From Actinomycetes bacterium (lineage in GTDB: Bacteria > Actinomycetota > Acidimicrobiia > Acidimicrobiales > Ilumatobacteraceae), in contig JANYKS010000065.1 in the NCBI GenBank assembly GCA_025358125.1, positions 1-64,000 on the forward strand: a stretch of DNA of 64,000 nucleotides. Direction: 5' to 3'. The notes under the pieces are model-generated. The model worked only from the letters and a program-made list of their open reading frames with translations, made no database searches and was not told the origin of the DNA. A program made the translations under genes and the position numbers. This document shows, piece by piece, positions 1 through 7,165 of the stretch; positions within the stretch are counted from its first letter, which is position 1; each line of letters opens with the position of its first letter.

Positions 1-2
1 GG

Positions 3-164
3 GCAACCAACCCGTTCAACGGCGGCCCCCAATGCCCAACCCACAACAGAGACAAACACCACGGCCGAATCACCGTCAAACGCGACCACACCGGATGGCA
101 CCACCACCGCCCAAACGGCACCGAAATCGCACCCCGCACCAGGATCGATCAACCAACTTCGTAG
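3..164 (+). CDS. C-terminal fragment of DUF222/13E12-type HNH endonuclease (partial, 5' end outside window)
   Basis: Only the last ~53 codons are inside the window, read in the frame starting at base 3 and ending with TAG at 162-164. The fragment reads C-P-T-H-N-R-D-K-H-H-G near its start, then G-W-H and R-P-N-G-T-E-I. That order (HNH-like C..HN...KH, then tryptophan-histidine and RPxGTEI) is the usual tail of the DUF222/HNH 'signature motif' proteins that occur in many copies in actinobacteria. Function is nuclease-like by family; the biological role is unknown. Its 3' end overlaps the convergent membrane-protein gene by 16 bases. Confidence is limited because the N-terminal DUF222 domain cannot be seen. 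Confidence 0.6.
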   Translation, partial: ATNPFNGGPQCPTHNRDKHHGRITVKRDHTGWHHHRPNGTEIAPRTRIDQPTS

Positions 165-2074
165 ATCCACCGCTCGCCCTGCGAGTCCGGCGCGAACACG
201 ACCCGCAGACAGGGGCTCGTCATCTCCCGGTCGGCAATGACGAACGTGACGTCGAGTTGCTGCAACGCTCCCTGACACGTCGGTGTGTGGATCACGATCT
301 GATCCGCCTCGGCCAGCTCGAACTGCACGCCGGGGATGGTGTCGTCGACCTCGAGTGACACCGTCGCGAACCGGTCCCAGATCTTCTTGTCGGCACCGGT
401 CGGATCGATCTTGTGCCACGCCACCGGGTCCGGGTACCAGCTGACGTCGGTGACCGATGGGGCGCCGGAGGCTGCGAGGATCGCCTTCGGATGGCCGGCC
501 GTGCCGATCGCCGCCCACCGGGCAGGCTCGTGCCCGGCACGCGCCGATTGGATCTGGCGCATCAACGGATCCTTGGTGACCGGGCCGAGCCCGATCTGCA
601 CCGGATTGATCCGCGCCGAGCCGAACAACAGCAACAGGCAGGCGCCCCCCAACCCGAGCACGAGCTTGCCCTTCAGGATCGCGACGACGGCGAGGGTGAC
701 GACGACGAGCAGGATCAGGATCGACCGGCGAGACGGTGGCACGCCCTCGATCGAGGTCTCGGTGCCGACCCAGCCGGTGACGAAGACGAACGTGAGCGCG
801 GCGATCGCGATCCGGTCGCGTGACGGACGGAACGAACCGTCTTGGCTGATCCGGTGCACGTAGAGCCCGGCCGCGAGCGCGCCGGCGACAGTGAGCGGCA
901 TCAACAGCCTGGAACCGGGAACGGCCGTCAACCCGAGCAGCGAGCCCAACCGAGCGGGGAGAGGCAACAGCGCCCATGCTGCCAGGATGACCGACACGGT
1001 GAGCACCGCTGCGAGGGCCCGCTGCGGGTACGACCGCGACCGGAAGCCACCGAACCCACCGCCGACGATGAGGATCGGGAGCCACAGCATCAGCCCCGAT
1101 GCGGCCTCGGACTGGTTGGTGCCGCTGTGCTGGGCCAACTGGCGCGACGTTGCGAAGACATCGAACGGGGCTCCGAAGAGCAGAGCAGGTCTGGCCTCGC
1201 CGCCGAGCGACACCCGGTGGCCCGGATAGACGGAGTCGTTGATCGCCTGCAGCGCGACGCGGTGATCGCGCAGGTAGACGGCCATCAACAACGCGAACAC
1301 CCCGCCGAGCGCAGCCGCCAGCGCCACGAAATCGCGCCAGCGGCGAAACGCGCCGCGGATCTGGGTCAGCGCGATGGCGCCGAACAAGAGGCCGAGCGGC
1401 AACAGCCATGGCAGGTACAGAAGGACCGCGAAGCAGGCGGCCGTCCAGCCGGAACCGGCAGCGAACACGTATCGCTTGCGGCCCCTTGCCCGGCAGGCCG
1501 CGATGAACAGTGCGCACATGAACCCGGCGTACATAACGGACAGACCCGTTGTCGGGATCGCCCACCACACCGTCGCCGGCGCCAACGTGACGAGGAGTCC
1601 CGACAGCGCCGAGATCCAACGCGACTTCGTCAACACCGCGAGGACCGCGTACACGCCGAGGAACGGCCCGAACACCACCAGCCACCACTCGATCGCGAAC
1701 GCGCGCTCCACGTCGAACACGAAGTACGCCAACGAGTGCGGCTTGACGACGGCCGAGATCGACTTGACGGGCAGATCCGACAGCACCCCCGCGTCGTGGA
1801 TACCGACGCCGAGATCCGTCGTCGCGGGGAAGTCGAGCGCGGCCTGGCGGATCACCAGCGGTGTGCGAGTGATCCACTCGTCGGTGCGGATCGGCCTTGT
1901 ATGAAGGGCCGCCTGCGCCGACGGATCGGTCTCGGAATGCAACGCGATCGAGCTGCCGCTGACCTTGAACAGACCGAGGATGAGGATCACCGCCAGCGTC
2001 AGCAGGGGGACCGTGAACAGGGAATGAGACAGACGGTTTCGAGCGTCTCTGAGCTGCACGGGCGGTTCCTTCAC
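149..2074 (-). CDS. Large polytopic membrane protein, DUF7657-like (surface polysaccharide / GT-C-like)
   Basis: This 641-residue protein has a first membrane helix at about residues 19-37, many further hydrophobic helices to about residue 500, and a soluble C-terminal region of about 140 residues. An early extracytoplasmic loop carries the sequence RTDEWITRTPL, which resembles the conserved R-S-D-E-W-x-x-x-T-P motif of the DUF7657 family of large actinobacterial membrane proteins near polysaccharide genes. A GT-C-type glycosyltransferase or a glycan-handling role is inferred from that and from the adjoining glycosyltransferases. Translation starts at a GTG (2074). It is divergent from the DUF2304 gene, with 50 bases between the two starts. 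Confidence 0.6.
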   Translation of the reverse strand: MKEPPVQLRDARNRLSHSLFTVPLLTLAVILILGLFKVSGSSIALHSETDPSAQAALHTRPIRTDEWITRTPLVIRQAALDFPATTDLGVGIHDAGVLSDLPVKSISAVVKPHSLAYFVFDVERAFAIEWWLVVFGPFLGVYAVLAVLTKSRWISALSGLLVTLAPATVWWAIPTTGLSVMYAGFMCALFIAACRARGRKRYVFAAGSGWTAACFAVLLYLPWLLPLGLLFGAIALTQIRGAFRRWRDFVALAAALGGVFALLMAVYLRDHRVALQAINDSVYPGHRVSLGGEARPALLFGAPFDVFATSRQLAQHSGTNQSEAASGLMLWLPILIVGGGFGGFRSRSYPQRALAAVLTVSVILAAWALLPLPARLGSLLGLTAVPGSRLLMPLTVAGALAAGLYVHRISQDGSFRPSRDRIAIAALTFVFVTGWVGTETSIEGVPPSRRSILILLVVVTLAVVAILKGKLVLGLGGACLLLLFGSARINPVQIGLGPVTKDPLMRQIQSARAGHEPARWAAIGTAGHPKAILAASGAPSVTDVSWYPDPVAWHKIDPTGADKKIWDRFATVSLEVDDTIPGVQFELAEADQIVIHTPTCQGALQQLDVTFVIADREMTSPCLRVVFAPDSQGERWIYEVG

Positions 2075-2111
2075 CGATCTCGTTGAGCCGCGGGAATCGG
2101 CCTGTCTAACC

Positions 2112-2117
2112 TAGCAT
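2112..2117 (+). promoter_or_regulatory. Leaderless -10 (TAGCAT) for the DUF2304 gene
   Basis: TAGCAT ends 7 bases before the ATG at 2125, so transcription would begin at or next to the start codon. An alternative hexamer, TAACCT at 2107-2112, lies 18 bases after TTGAGC (2083-2088) and could serve instead. Confidence 0.4.
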
Positions 2118-2124
2118 TGCGGCC

Positions 2125-2490
2125 ATGAGCATCATCGTGAAGCAGGGTGCCGTCATATTCGTCTGCGGTGCGGCCATGCTGTTCTTGACCGCCAGGCTCG
2201 TGCACCGTCGGCGGCTGTCGTTTCACTACGCGTCCGGGTGGGTCGCGGTATCGCTCGCAGTCATTGCGTCGTCTCTGCTCACCCCGCTCGTCAGCCCGAT
2301 CGCGCGCTGGTTCTCGATGACCGGCACCGCAGTCTTTCTCGTCGTCGCCATCGCGTTCGTCGTCGCGATGTGCATGCAGCTCTCGATCAGCGTCTCCGCA
2401 CTGCACGAGCGGATGCGCGACCTCGCCGAGGCAAACGCACTGCTGCGGGCAGAACTCGAGCGCAGAAGCCCGCCAGTCGAGGCGGTTTGA
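2125..2490 (+). CDS. DUF2304 small membrane protein
   Basis: A 121-residue protein with three predicted membrane helices (about residues 7-25, 35-52 and 62-82) and a charged C-terminal helix (about 90-115) likely to form a coiled coil. The size, helix pattern and position directly before a GT2 gene fit DUF2304, a family routinely paired with dolichyl-phosphate-sugar-synthase-like glycosyltransferases. Its stop codon overlaps the next start by one base (TGATG), implying translational coupling. Since the following GT2 lacks its own membrane helix, this protein may tether it to the membrane; that is inference. Confidence 0.65.
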   Translation: MSIIVKQGAVIFVCGAAMLFLTARLVHRRRLSFHYASGWVAVSLAVIASSLLTPLVSPIARWFSMTGTAVFLVVAIAFVVAMCMQLSISVSALHERMRDLAEANALLRAELERRSPPVEAV

Positions 2491-3284
2491 TGAAGCCGAC
2501 GCTCGTCTTGATCCCCGCGTACAACGAAGAAGACTCGGTTGCCGCGATCGTCGGCCGCGTGCGCACCGCAGGGTTCGACTGCGCAGTGGTCGTCGATGGT
2601 TCTCCGGATCTGACCGCACGTCGCGCACGCGAGGCCGGTGCGATCGTGATCGAACTGCCCGTGAATCTGGGCATCGGCGGCGCGCTGCGCTGCGGGTTCC
2701 GCTACGCCGTCGAGCAGGGCTACCGCAGCGTCGTGCAATGCGATGCCGACGGCCAGCACCCGCCAGAGGACATTCCCCGGCTGATCAAGGAGGCCGACCG
2801 GCTGCGGGCCCACCTGCTGATCGCGTCGCGATGGGTCGAGGGCTCCGGCGACTACGCACTGCACGGCGCCCGCCGCTTCGCGATGAAGGTGCTGTCGCGC
2901 CTCGCGTACTCGCGAGGCGGAGTGAAGGTCCACGACTCCACGTCCGGGTTCCGTGTCATCTCCGAGCCGTTGCTGTCCGAATTCGCCCGCTCGTATCCGG
3001 CACAGTTCATGGAGTCGTTCGAGGTGCTCGTCGCGGCCGGTCGCGCTGGGTACCGGGTGCACGAGGTGCCGGCCGACTTCAGTCGGCGTGTCGCCGGGGA
3101 GGCATCGACCCAAACGATCCGGGCCATCCTCCAGATCGTGCGCGTCGGGGTCGGCGCGGTGCTCGGCCTCGGGCCGAAGTTCAGACCGTTCACGGGTGAC
3201 GACGTCGACGGTGGCCAAGATCGTGCAGTAGCAGCGAACCCTTCTGCTTCCCCGCCGCAAAGCGACGCCGACCGAGATCACTGA
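2490..3284 (+). CDS. Family 2 glycosyltransferase (dolichyl-phosphate mannose synthase-like)
   Basis: This 264-residue protein begins with a GT-A fold nucleotide-binding segment (LVLIPAYNEEDSVAAIV) and carries the diphosphonucleoside/metal motif Q-C-D-A-D-G-Q-H at about residues 86-92. The family resembles polyprenyl-phosphate sugar synthases that charge a lipid carrier with a sugar at the cytoplasmic membrane face. The usual V-V-D-D-G-S nucleotide motif reads V-V-V-D-G-S, so one aspartate of the pair is replaced. There is no C-terminal membrane segment. The ATG overlaps the DUF2304 stop by one base. The 3' end overlaps the convergent glycosyltransferase by 95 bases, and the C-terminal ~35 residues look unstructured. 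Confidence 0.75.
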   Translation: MKPTLVLIPAYNEEDSVAAIVGRVRTAGFDCAVVVDGSPDLTARRAREAGAIVIELPVNLGIGGALRCGFRYAVEQGYRSVVQCDADGQHPPEDIPRLIKEADRLRAHLLIASRWVEGSGDYALHGARRFAMKVLSRLAYSRGGVKVHDSTSGFRVISEPLLSEFARSYPAQFMESFEVLVAAGRAGYRVHEVPADFSRRVAGEASTQTIRAILQIVRVGVGAVLGLGPKFRPFTGDDVDGGQDRAVAANPSASPPQSDADRDH

Positions 3285-4119
3285 TCATTTGGATCGCGAG
3301 GTGAGCGCGCACCAGCAGCCGGCGCCTGGCCGCCCGAGCCGTTCTCGACCAACCCATCAGGGCTGCTCGCTCGACGAGTCCACGGGCGAACCTCAGCTCC
3401 TCCTCGAACCGCTGCGAGTCTGCCGTCATCGATGCGGTCTCGTTGAATTCGTGACGGCGGTACTCGTAGAGCGGGCGTCTCACGGCGCGCAGGCGACGTC
3501 CGCTCAATAGCAGCCTCGAGATGTGGTCGAGATCGAGCACGAACTTCCATCTGGCATCGAACGGTTCGCGATCGATGGATGCCGTCCGGTAACACAGCGT
3601 CGGGCAGAACAGGTAGTTACCGGCCGCGATCCCGGCCAGCCCTGCGTCACCGACCACATCGTGGTCGCCGCGCGGGCGGCCGATCAGTCGCTTGGCCATA
3701 TCCGGCAGCGATCGCGCCGGTGAGCCGGTGGGGCCGATGATCACGGTGTCGGTGAAGACGGCCGCAACGTCGGGGTGCGCGTTGGCGGCGCAAACGACCT
3801 CTGCCGCATACGCCGGCAGCAGCCGATCGTCGGCGTGGAGCAGGGTCACGAGCGGTGCGGTTGCATTGCGGAGGCATTCGTTCCAGTTCCCGGCGAGACC
3901 GAGGTTGGACGCGTTGCGGACGTAACGAATCCGCTCGTCGTTGAAACTGGCGACGAGATCGCCGGCCGGTTCGGGTCCGGCGTCGTCGACGACGATCAGC
4001 TCCCAACTGTCGAGTGTCTGGGCGAGCACGCTCTCGATCGCTTGGCGGAGATAGACGCGGTTGCGGTAGTAGGGAATCGCGAACGTGATCGCTGGGAGTG
4101 GTGCTGCGGTCGCGGCCAT
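3190..4119 (-). CDS. Family 2 glycosyltransferase (rhamnosyltransferase-like)
   Basis: A 309-residue GT-A enzyme starting with ITFAIPYYRNRVYLRQAIES, followed by the UDP-sugar-binding LIVVDDAGPE and a metal motif in L-L-H-A-D-D-R at about residues 90-96. The family transfers a nucleotide-activated sugar to a growing glycan in the cytoplasm. The ATG at 4119 is preferred over an upstream in-frame start at 4164 because homology begins immediately after it; a TATCCT hexamer lies 9 bases upstream. It is divergent from the methyltransferase gene. The last ~30 codons overlap the opposing GT2, which is unusually long for a convergent overlap. Confidence 0.75.
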   Translation of the reverse strand: MAATAAPLPAITFAIPYYRNRVYLRQAIESVLAQTLDSWELIVVDDAGPEPAGDLVASFNDERIRYVRNASNLGLAGNWNECLRNATAPLVTLLHADDRLLPAYAAEVVCAANAHPDVAAVFTDTVIIGPTGSPARSLPDMAKRLIGRPRGDHDVVGDAGLAGIAAGNYLFCPTLCYRTASIDREPFDARWKFVLDLDHISRLLLSGRRLRAVRRPLYEYRRHEFNETASMTADSQRFEEELRFARGLVERAALMGWSRTARAARRRLLVRAHLAIQMISDLGRRRFAAGKQKGSLLLHDLGHRRRRHP

Positions 4120-4159
4120 CGGCAGTCGAGGATACTGCCGGCCGTTCCAGCGCCGCCCG

Positions 4160-4165
4160 TACACT
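4160..4165 (+). promoter_or_regulatory. Leaderless -10 (TACACT) for the methyltransferase gene
   Basis: TACACT ends exactly 7 bases before the GTG at 4173, which is the reason that GTG is taken as the start rather than an in-frame ATG at 4098. Confidence 0.5.
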
Positions 4166-4172
4166 GTTGGCC

Positions 4173-4793
4173 GTGTCAGCCGGTCAACCCACCTCGACCA
4201 CGGATTCCGCGTACGCGCGGCGGCTGCAGCGGTTGTCGACCCGCGGTGGACTGCTCCGGCGGTTGATCGATCCGCAGCGCCCGTACCGCTGGAATCTGCG
4301 CCGGCTCGAGCCTGGCTACGTGCTCGACGTCGGCTGCGGCATCGGTCGCAACCTGCATCACCTCGACGGATACGGTGTCGGCGTTGATCACAACGAGCAC
4401 TGCGTCGCAGCGTGCGTCGCCGACGGTTTGGCCGCCTACACGACAGCCGAGTTCGCCCGCAGCCGGCACGCCGTGGACGGGCGGTTCGATTCCCTGCTGT
4501 TGGCGCACGTCATCGAGCACTTGACCGAGAGCGACGCAGACGAACTCCTCGCGACCTATCTGGCCTTCCTGCGAAATGACGGTCGGATCATCGTGATCAC
4601 GCCGCAGGAACGGGGCCAAGCCAGCGACCCGACACATGTGCAGTTGATCGACCCGCCCGCCGTTCGAAGGATTGCCGAACGGTTGAATCTGCACGTCGAC
4701 TCGATCCGTTCCTTCCCGTTCCCGCGCGTCGCCGGCAAGTGGTTCACCTACAACGAAACGGTTTCCGTGCTGCGCCGTGGGTCAGGAGTCTGA
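4173..4793 (+). CDS. Class I SAM-dependent methyltransferase
   Basis: This 206-residue protein has the S-adenosylmethionine-binding motif V-L-D-V-G-C-G-I-G-R-N at about residues 50-60, followed by an acidic residue ending strand 2 (G-V-G-V-D-H) and a motif-IV-like region leading to L-L-A-H-V-I-E-H-L. This pattern matches the UbiE/Methyltransf_11-12 superfamily often found in O-antigen and capsule clusters, where such enzymes methylate or cap sugars. The acceptor cannot be predicted. The GTG start is supported by a -10 hexamer 7 bases upstream. It precedes the coiled-coil gene by one base. Confidence 0.75.
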   Translation: MSAGQPTSTTDSAYARRLQRLSTRGGLLRRLIDPQRPYRWNLRRLEPGYVLDVGCGIGRNLHHLDGYGVGVDHNEHCVAACVADGLAAYTTAEFARSRHAVDGRFDSLLLAHVIEHLTESDADELLATYLAFLRNDGRIIVITPQERGQASDPTHVQLIDPPAVRRIAERLNLHVDSIRSFPFPRVAGKWFTYNETVSVLRRGSGV

Positions 4794-4794
4794 C

Positions 4795-5082
4795 GTGTCG
4801 ACCGGCGACATCGACGTCGACGCGTTGCAGGCCGAGAACGCCGCCTTGCGCCAACGCGTCACAACAGCAGAGGCGGCGATCGTCGAGTTGCGCGCCGAAG
4901 CGTTGCAGCGCCGCCGGCAGGTGCGCGATCTCGTCGCCGATCTGCCCGTCGCGATGAGCCGCAAGACCCTGCTGAGCGAAGTGTTCCGCGACGCCGTGCA
5001 CCATCCCGACAAACGCGGTGTCGCCGTACGTGCCGTGAACAAAGCCCGTCGCGGTGCGCGCAAGGTGATCCGCCGCCGATGA
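4795..5082 (+). CDS. Small coiled-coil protein of the glycosyltransferase operon
   Basis: A 95-residue protein whose first ~45 residues form a heptad-patterned coiled coil (D-A-L-Q-A-E-N-A-A-L-R-Q-R-V) and whose C-terminus is strongly basic. The GTG at 4795 has an AGGAG ribosome-binding site 6 bases upstream (4784-4788); an overlapping GTG at 4777 in the same frame has none. Its end overlaps the next ATG by four bases (ATGA). No family is recognised. By position it may organise or scaffold the neighbouring glycosyltransferases, with the basic tail contacting membrane or nucleic acid; this is inference only. Confidence 0.55.
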   Translation: MSTGDIDVDALQAENAALRQRVTTAEAAIVELRAEALQRRRQVRDLVADLPVAMSRKTLLSEVFRDAVHHPDKRGVAVRAVNKARRGARKVIRRR

Positions 5083-7022
5083 GCCCACCGATTCAGGTGT
5101 TCGTAGCCGCTCGCGGCAACGAGTTCATGCGCGACATCGCGGCCAACTTCGTCGAGGCCGCTCGACAACTCGGCCGGAGCGCTTCGTTGGTCACCGACCG
5201 GTTGCCGGCAGCTGACGGCAGCATCAACTTCGTCATCGCTCCGCACGAGTTCTTCGTCCTGTCCGAAGCGCCGGTTGCCGACCTCAAGCGGGCGGCGGCC
5301 GCGAGTGTCTGCATCTGCACCGAACAGCCGAACACGCCGTGGTTCCACCTCTCCCTCGATGCCTGCCAGCGCGGCCTGCTCACGTTCGACATCAACGCAC
5401 ACGGCACGGCTGCGCTGCGTCAGTACGGCGTCAACGCCCACCGGTTGCCGTTCGGTGCGGTGCCGTCGATGACCACCGGTGCGATGCCGGAACGCGACCT
5501 CGATCTGCTGTTCATGGGCAGCCTCGACCCTCGCCGCGGGCGCGCCCTGGCGAGCCTCGCGCCATCGCTGTGGAACCGGCACAGCGAGCTGCGCCTGTTC
5601 CCGTTCGACAAGCCGGTCACTTCCGGCACCCCCGGCGTCGTGTTCGGGCAGGAGAAGTACGAACTCCTGCGCAGGGCCAAGGTGCTCGTCAACGTCCACC
5701 GCGACCGCAGCACCCACCTGCCCCCCGGCACCGAGTCGCCGGCCTATTTCGAATGGGTGCGAATGGTGGAGACGATGGCCAACGGCTGCGTCGTCGTCAC
5801 CGAGCCGTCGGATGGTTACGAACCGCTTGTCCCAGGTTTGCACTTCGTCAGCGTCGAGATCGACGACATGGCCGACGCAATCGAGGCGCTGCTCGCCGAT
5901 CCGGCGCGCCTCCAATCGATTTCTTGCGCCGCTCGTGAAGCGGTCACGCGTCAACTGCCGCTGTCGGGTTCGCTCGCGACCGCACTCGAAATGATCGAAG
6001 CCGAGGTGCTTCCCCGGCTTGCCGGCCACGTCGCCGGCGGCGCGCACGACAAGGGTACGTGGCGGCTCCGCGAAGGAGGCGCCCAGGGGCCAAAGCGCCT
6101 CCATCCGTTCCGGCCGTATGCGGACGTGCTCAGCCGGGCCAAGCAGATCGCGCTCGCCGAGAGCGACACGTTGCGTCGGTTGGAGGCGGTGCATGCGCTG
6201 TTGCAGCACAGCACCGAACAGCACGTCCACCGCACCGAGACCCCCGCCTACATGGCGGCGACGAAGTCTGCGGTGCCGGGCGCCAGGCCCGACATCTCGG
6301 CGCCGGGTGGCAGGCCCGACGTCTCGGTGCTCGTCACGCTGTACGACTACGAGTCGTTGGTCGCCGAGACGCTCGACAGCATCCTGGCCAGCACCGATGT
6401 CTCGATCGAGGTCGTGATCGTCGAGGACCACGCCACCGACAACAGCCGCGAGGTGGCCCGCAGGTATCTCGCTGCCCACCCGGATGCTGCGATGGTGTTG
6501 CTCGCAAAGGACGCCAACGAAGGCCTGGCCGCCGCCCGCAACAGCGGGATCGAGGTCTGTCGGGCCGACTACGTGATGGTCATGGACGCCGACAACCTCG
6601 TCTACCCGACGTGCCTGCGCCGGCTCGCCGATGCGCTCGACGACGATCCCGGCGCGGCGTTCGCGTATGCGGCGCTGGAGGAGTTCGGCGCGCTCGCCAA
6701 CGTGCGCAGCGCGTACGCATGGAATCCGCAGTGGCTGTGTTCCGCGAACTACATCGACGCGCAGACGATGATCCGGCGCAGCGTGCTCGAATCGCTCGGG
6801 GGCTACCGCCTGGCCGACCCGATGGTGTTCGGCTGGGAGGACTGGGAGATGTGGCTCCGCCTTGCGAGCCGGGGCGACAGGGGAGTGCTCGTGGCGGAGA
6901 TGCTCGGCCGCTACCGCGTCCAGGCGGGCTCGATGATCGGTCTCACCAATCTGTCCGTCGATCAATCGCTTGCCCACCTGCGCGCTTTGCATCCGACGCT
7001 TCCCTGGCCGGCTGTTGGCTGA
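5079..7022 (+). CDS. Two-domain glycosyltransferase (GT-B-like N-terminus plus GT2 C-terminus)
   Basis: This 647-residue protein joins two catalytic units. Residues 1-~310 look like a GT-B/group 1-type glycosyltransferase, with a D-L-L-F-M-G-S-L-D-P-R-R-G segment and a nucleotide-site-like E-W-V-R-M-V-E-T-M-A-N-G-C-V-V-V-T-E-P. Residues ~405-640 are a GT2 domain (V-S-V-L-V-T-L-Y-D-Y-E, then V-I-V-E-D-H-A-T-D-N) with the metal motif V-M-V-M-D-A-D-N-L. Such fusions can add two successive sugars to one acceptor. The linker around residues 320-400 is not recognised. The ATG overlaps the upstream stop, and a hairpin terminator follows directly, so this closes the operon. Confidence 0.75.
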   Translation: MSPPIQVFVAARGNEFMRDIAANFVEAARQLGRSASLVTDRLPAADGSINFVIAPHEFFVLSEAPVADLKRAAAASVCICTEQPNTPWFHLSLDACQRGLLTFDINAHGTAALRQYGVNAHRLPFGAVPSMTTGAMPERDLDLLFMGSLDPRRGRALASLAPSLWNRHSELRLFPFDKPVTSGTPGVVFGQEKYELLRRAKVLVNVHRDRSTHLPPGTESPAYFEWVRMVETMANGCVVVTEPSDGYEPLVPGLHFVSVEIDDMADAIEALLADPARLQSISCAAREAVTRQLPLSGSLATALEMIEAEVLPRLAGHVAGGAHDKGTWRLREGGAQGPKRLHPFRPYADVLSRAKQIALAESDTLRRLEAVHALLQHSTEQHVHRTETPAYMAATKSAVPGARPDISAPGGRPDVSVLVTLYDYESLVAETLDSILASTDVSIEVVIVEDHATDNSREVARRYLAAHPDAAMVLLAKDANEGLAAARNSGIEVCRADYVMVMDADNLVYPTCLRRLADALDDDPGAAFAYAALEEFGALANVRSAYAWNPQWLCSANYIDAQTMIRRSVLESLGGYRLADPMVFGWEDWEMWLRLASRGDRGVLVAEMLGRYRVQAGSMIGLTNLSVDQSLAHLRALHPTLPWPAVG

Positions 7023-7023
7023 C

Positions 7024-7043
7024 CCCCGCCGAGCTTGGCGGGG
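7024..7043 (+). terminator. GC-rich hairpin terminator after the glycosyltransferase operon
   Basis: CCCCGCC and GGCGGGG form a perfect 7-bp stem around a 6-base GAGCTT loop, starting one base after the stop codon. A short pyrimidine-rich stretch follows instead of a long U-tract, as is common in high-GC actinobacteria. Confidence 0.65.
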
Positions 7044-7165
7044 CTGTCTCAAGACTCTCTCAATACGCACGCCCTGCGTGACGCGGCCTCGTTTCCGTCT
7101 CAAGAGATGGTCAATCTCGTCCGATGACCTCGTAGCGAATCAGCGGGAAGCGTGGAAGGTGAGAC

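Noticed and set aside
842-2086. Plus-strand frame of 414 codons opposite the first membrane protein
   Set aside because: Arg/Glu/Gln-rich low-complexity translation, no start context; antisense shadow of the membrane protein.
4782-7103. Long antisense open frame (773 codons) opposite the two-domain glycosyltransferase
   Set aside because: Arg/His/Gly-rich composition without motifs, and the opposing strand encodes a clear glycosyltransferase. It is a high-GC shadow.
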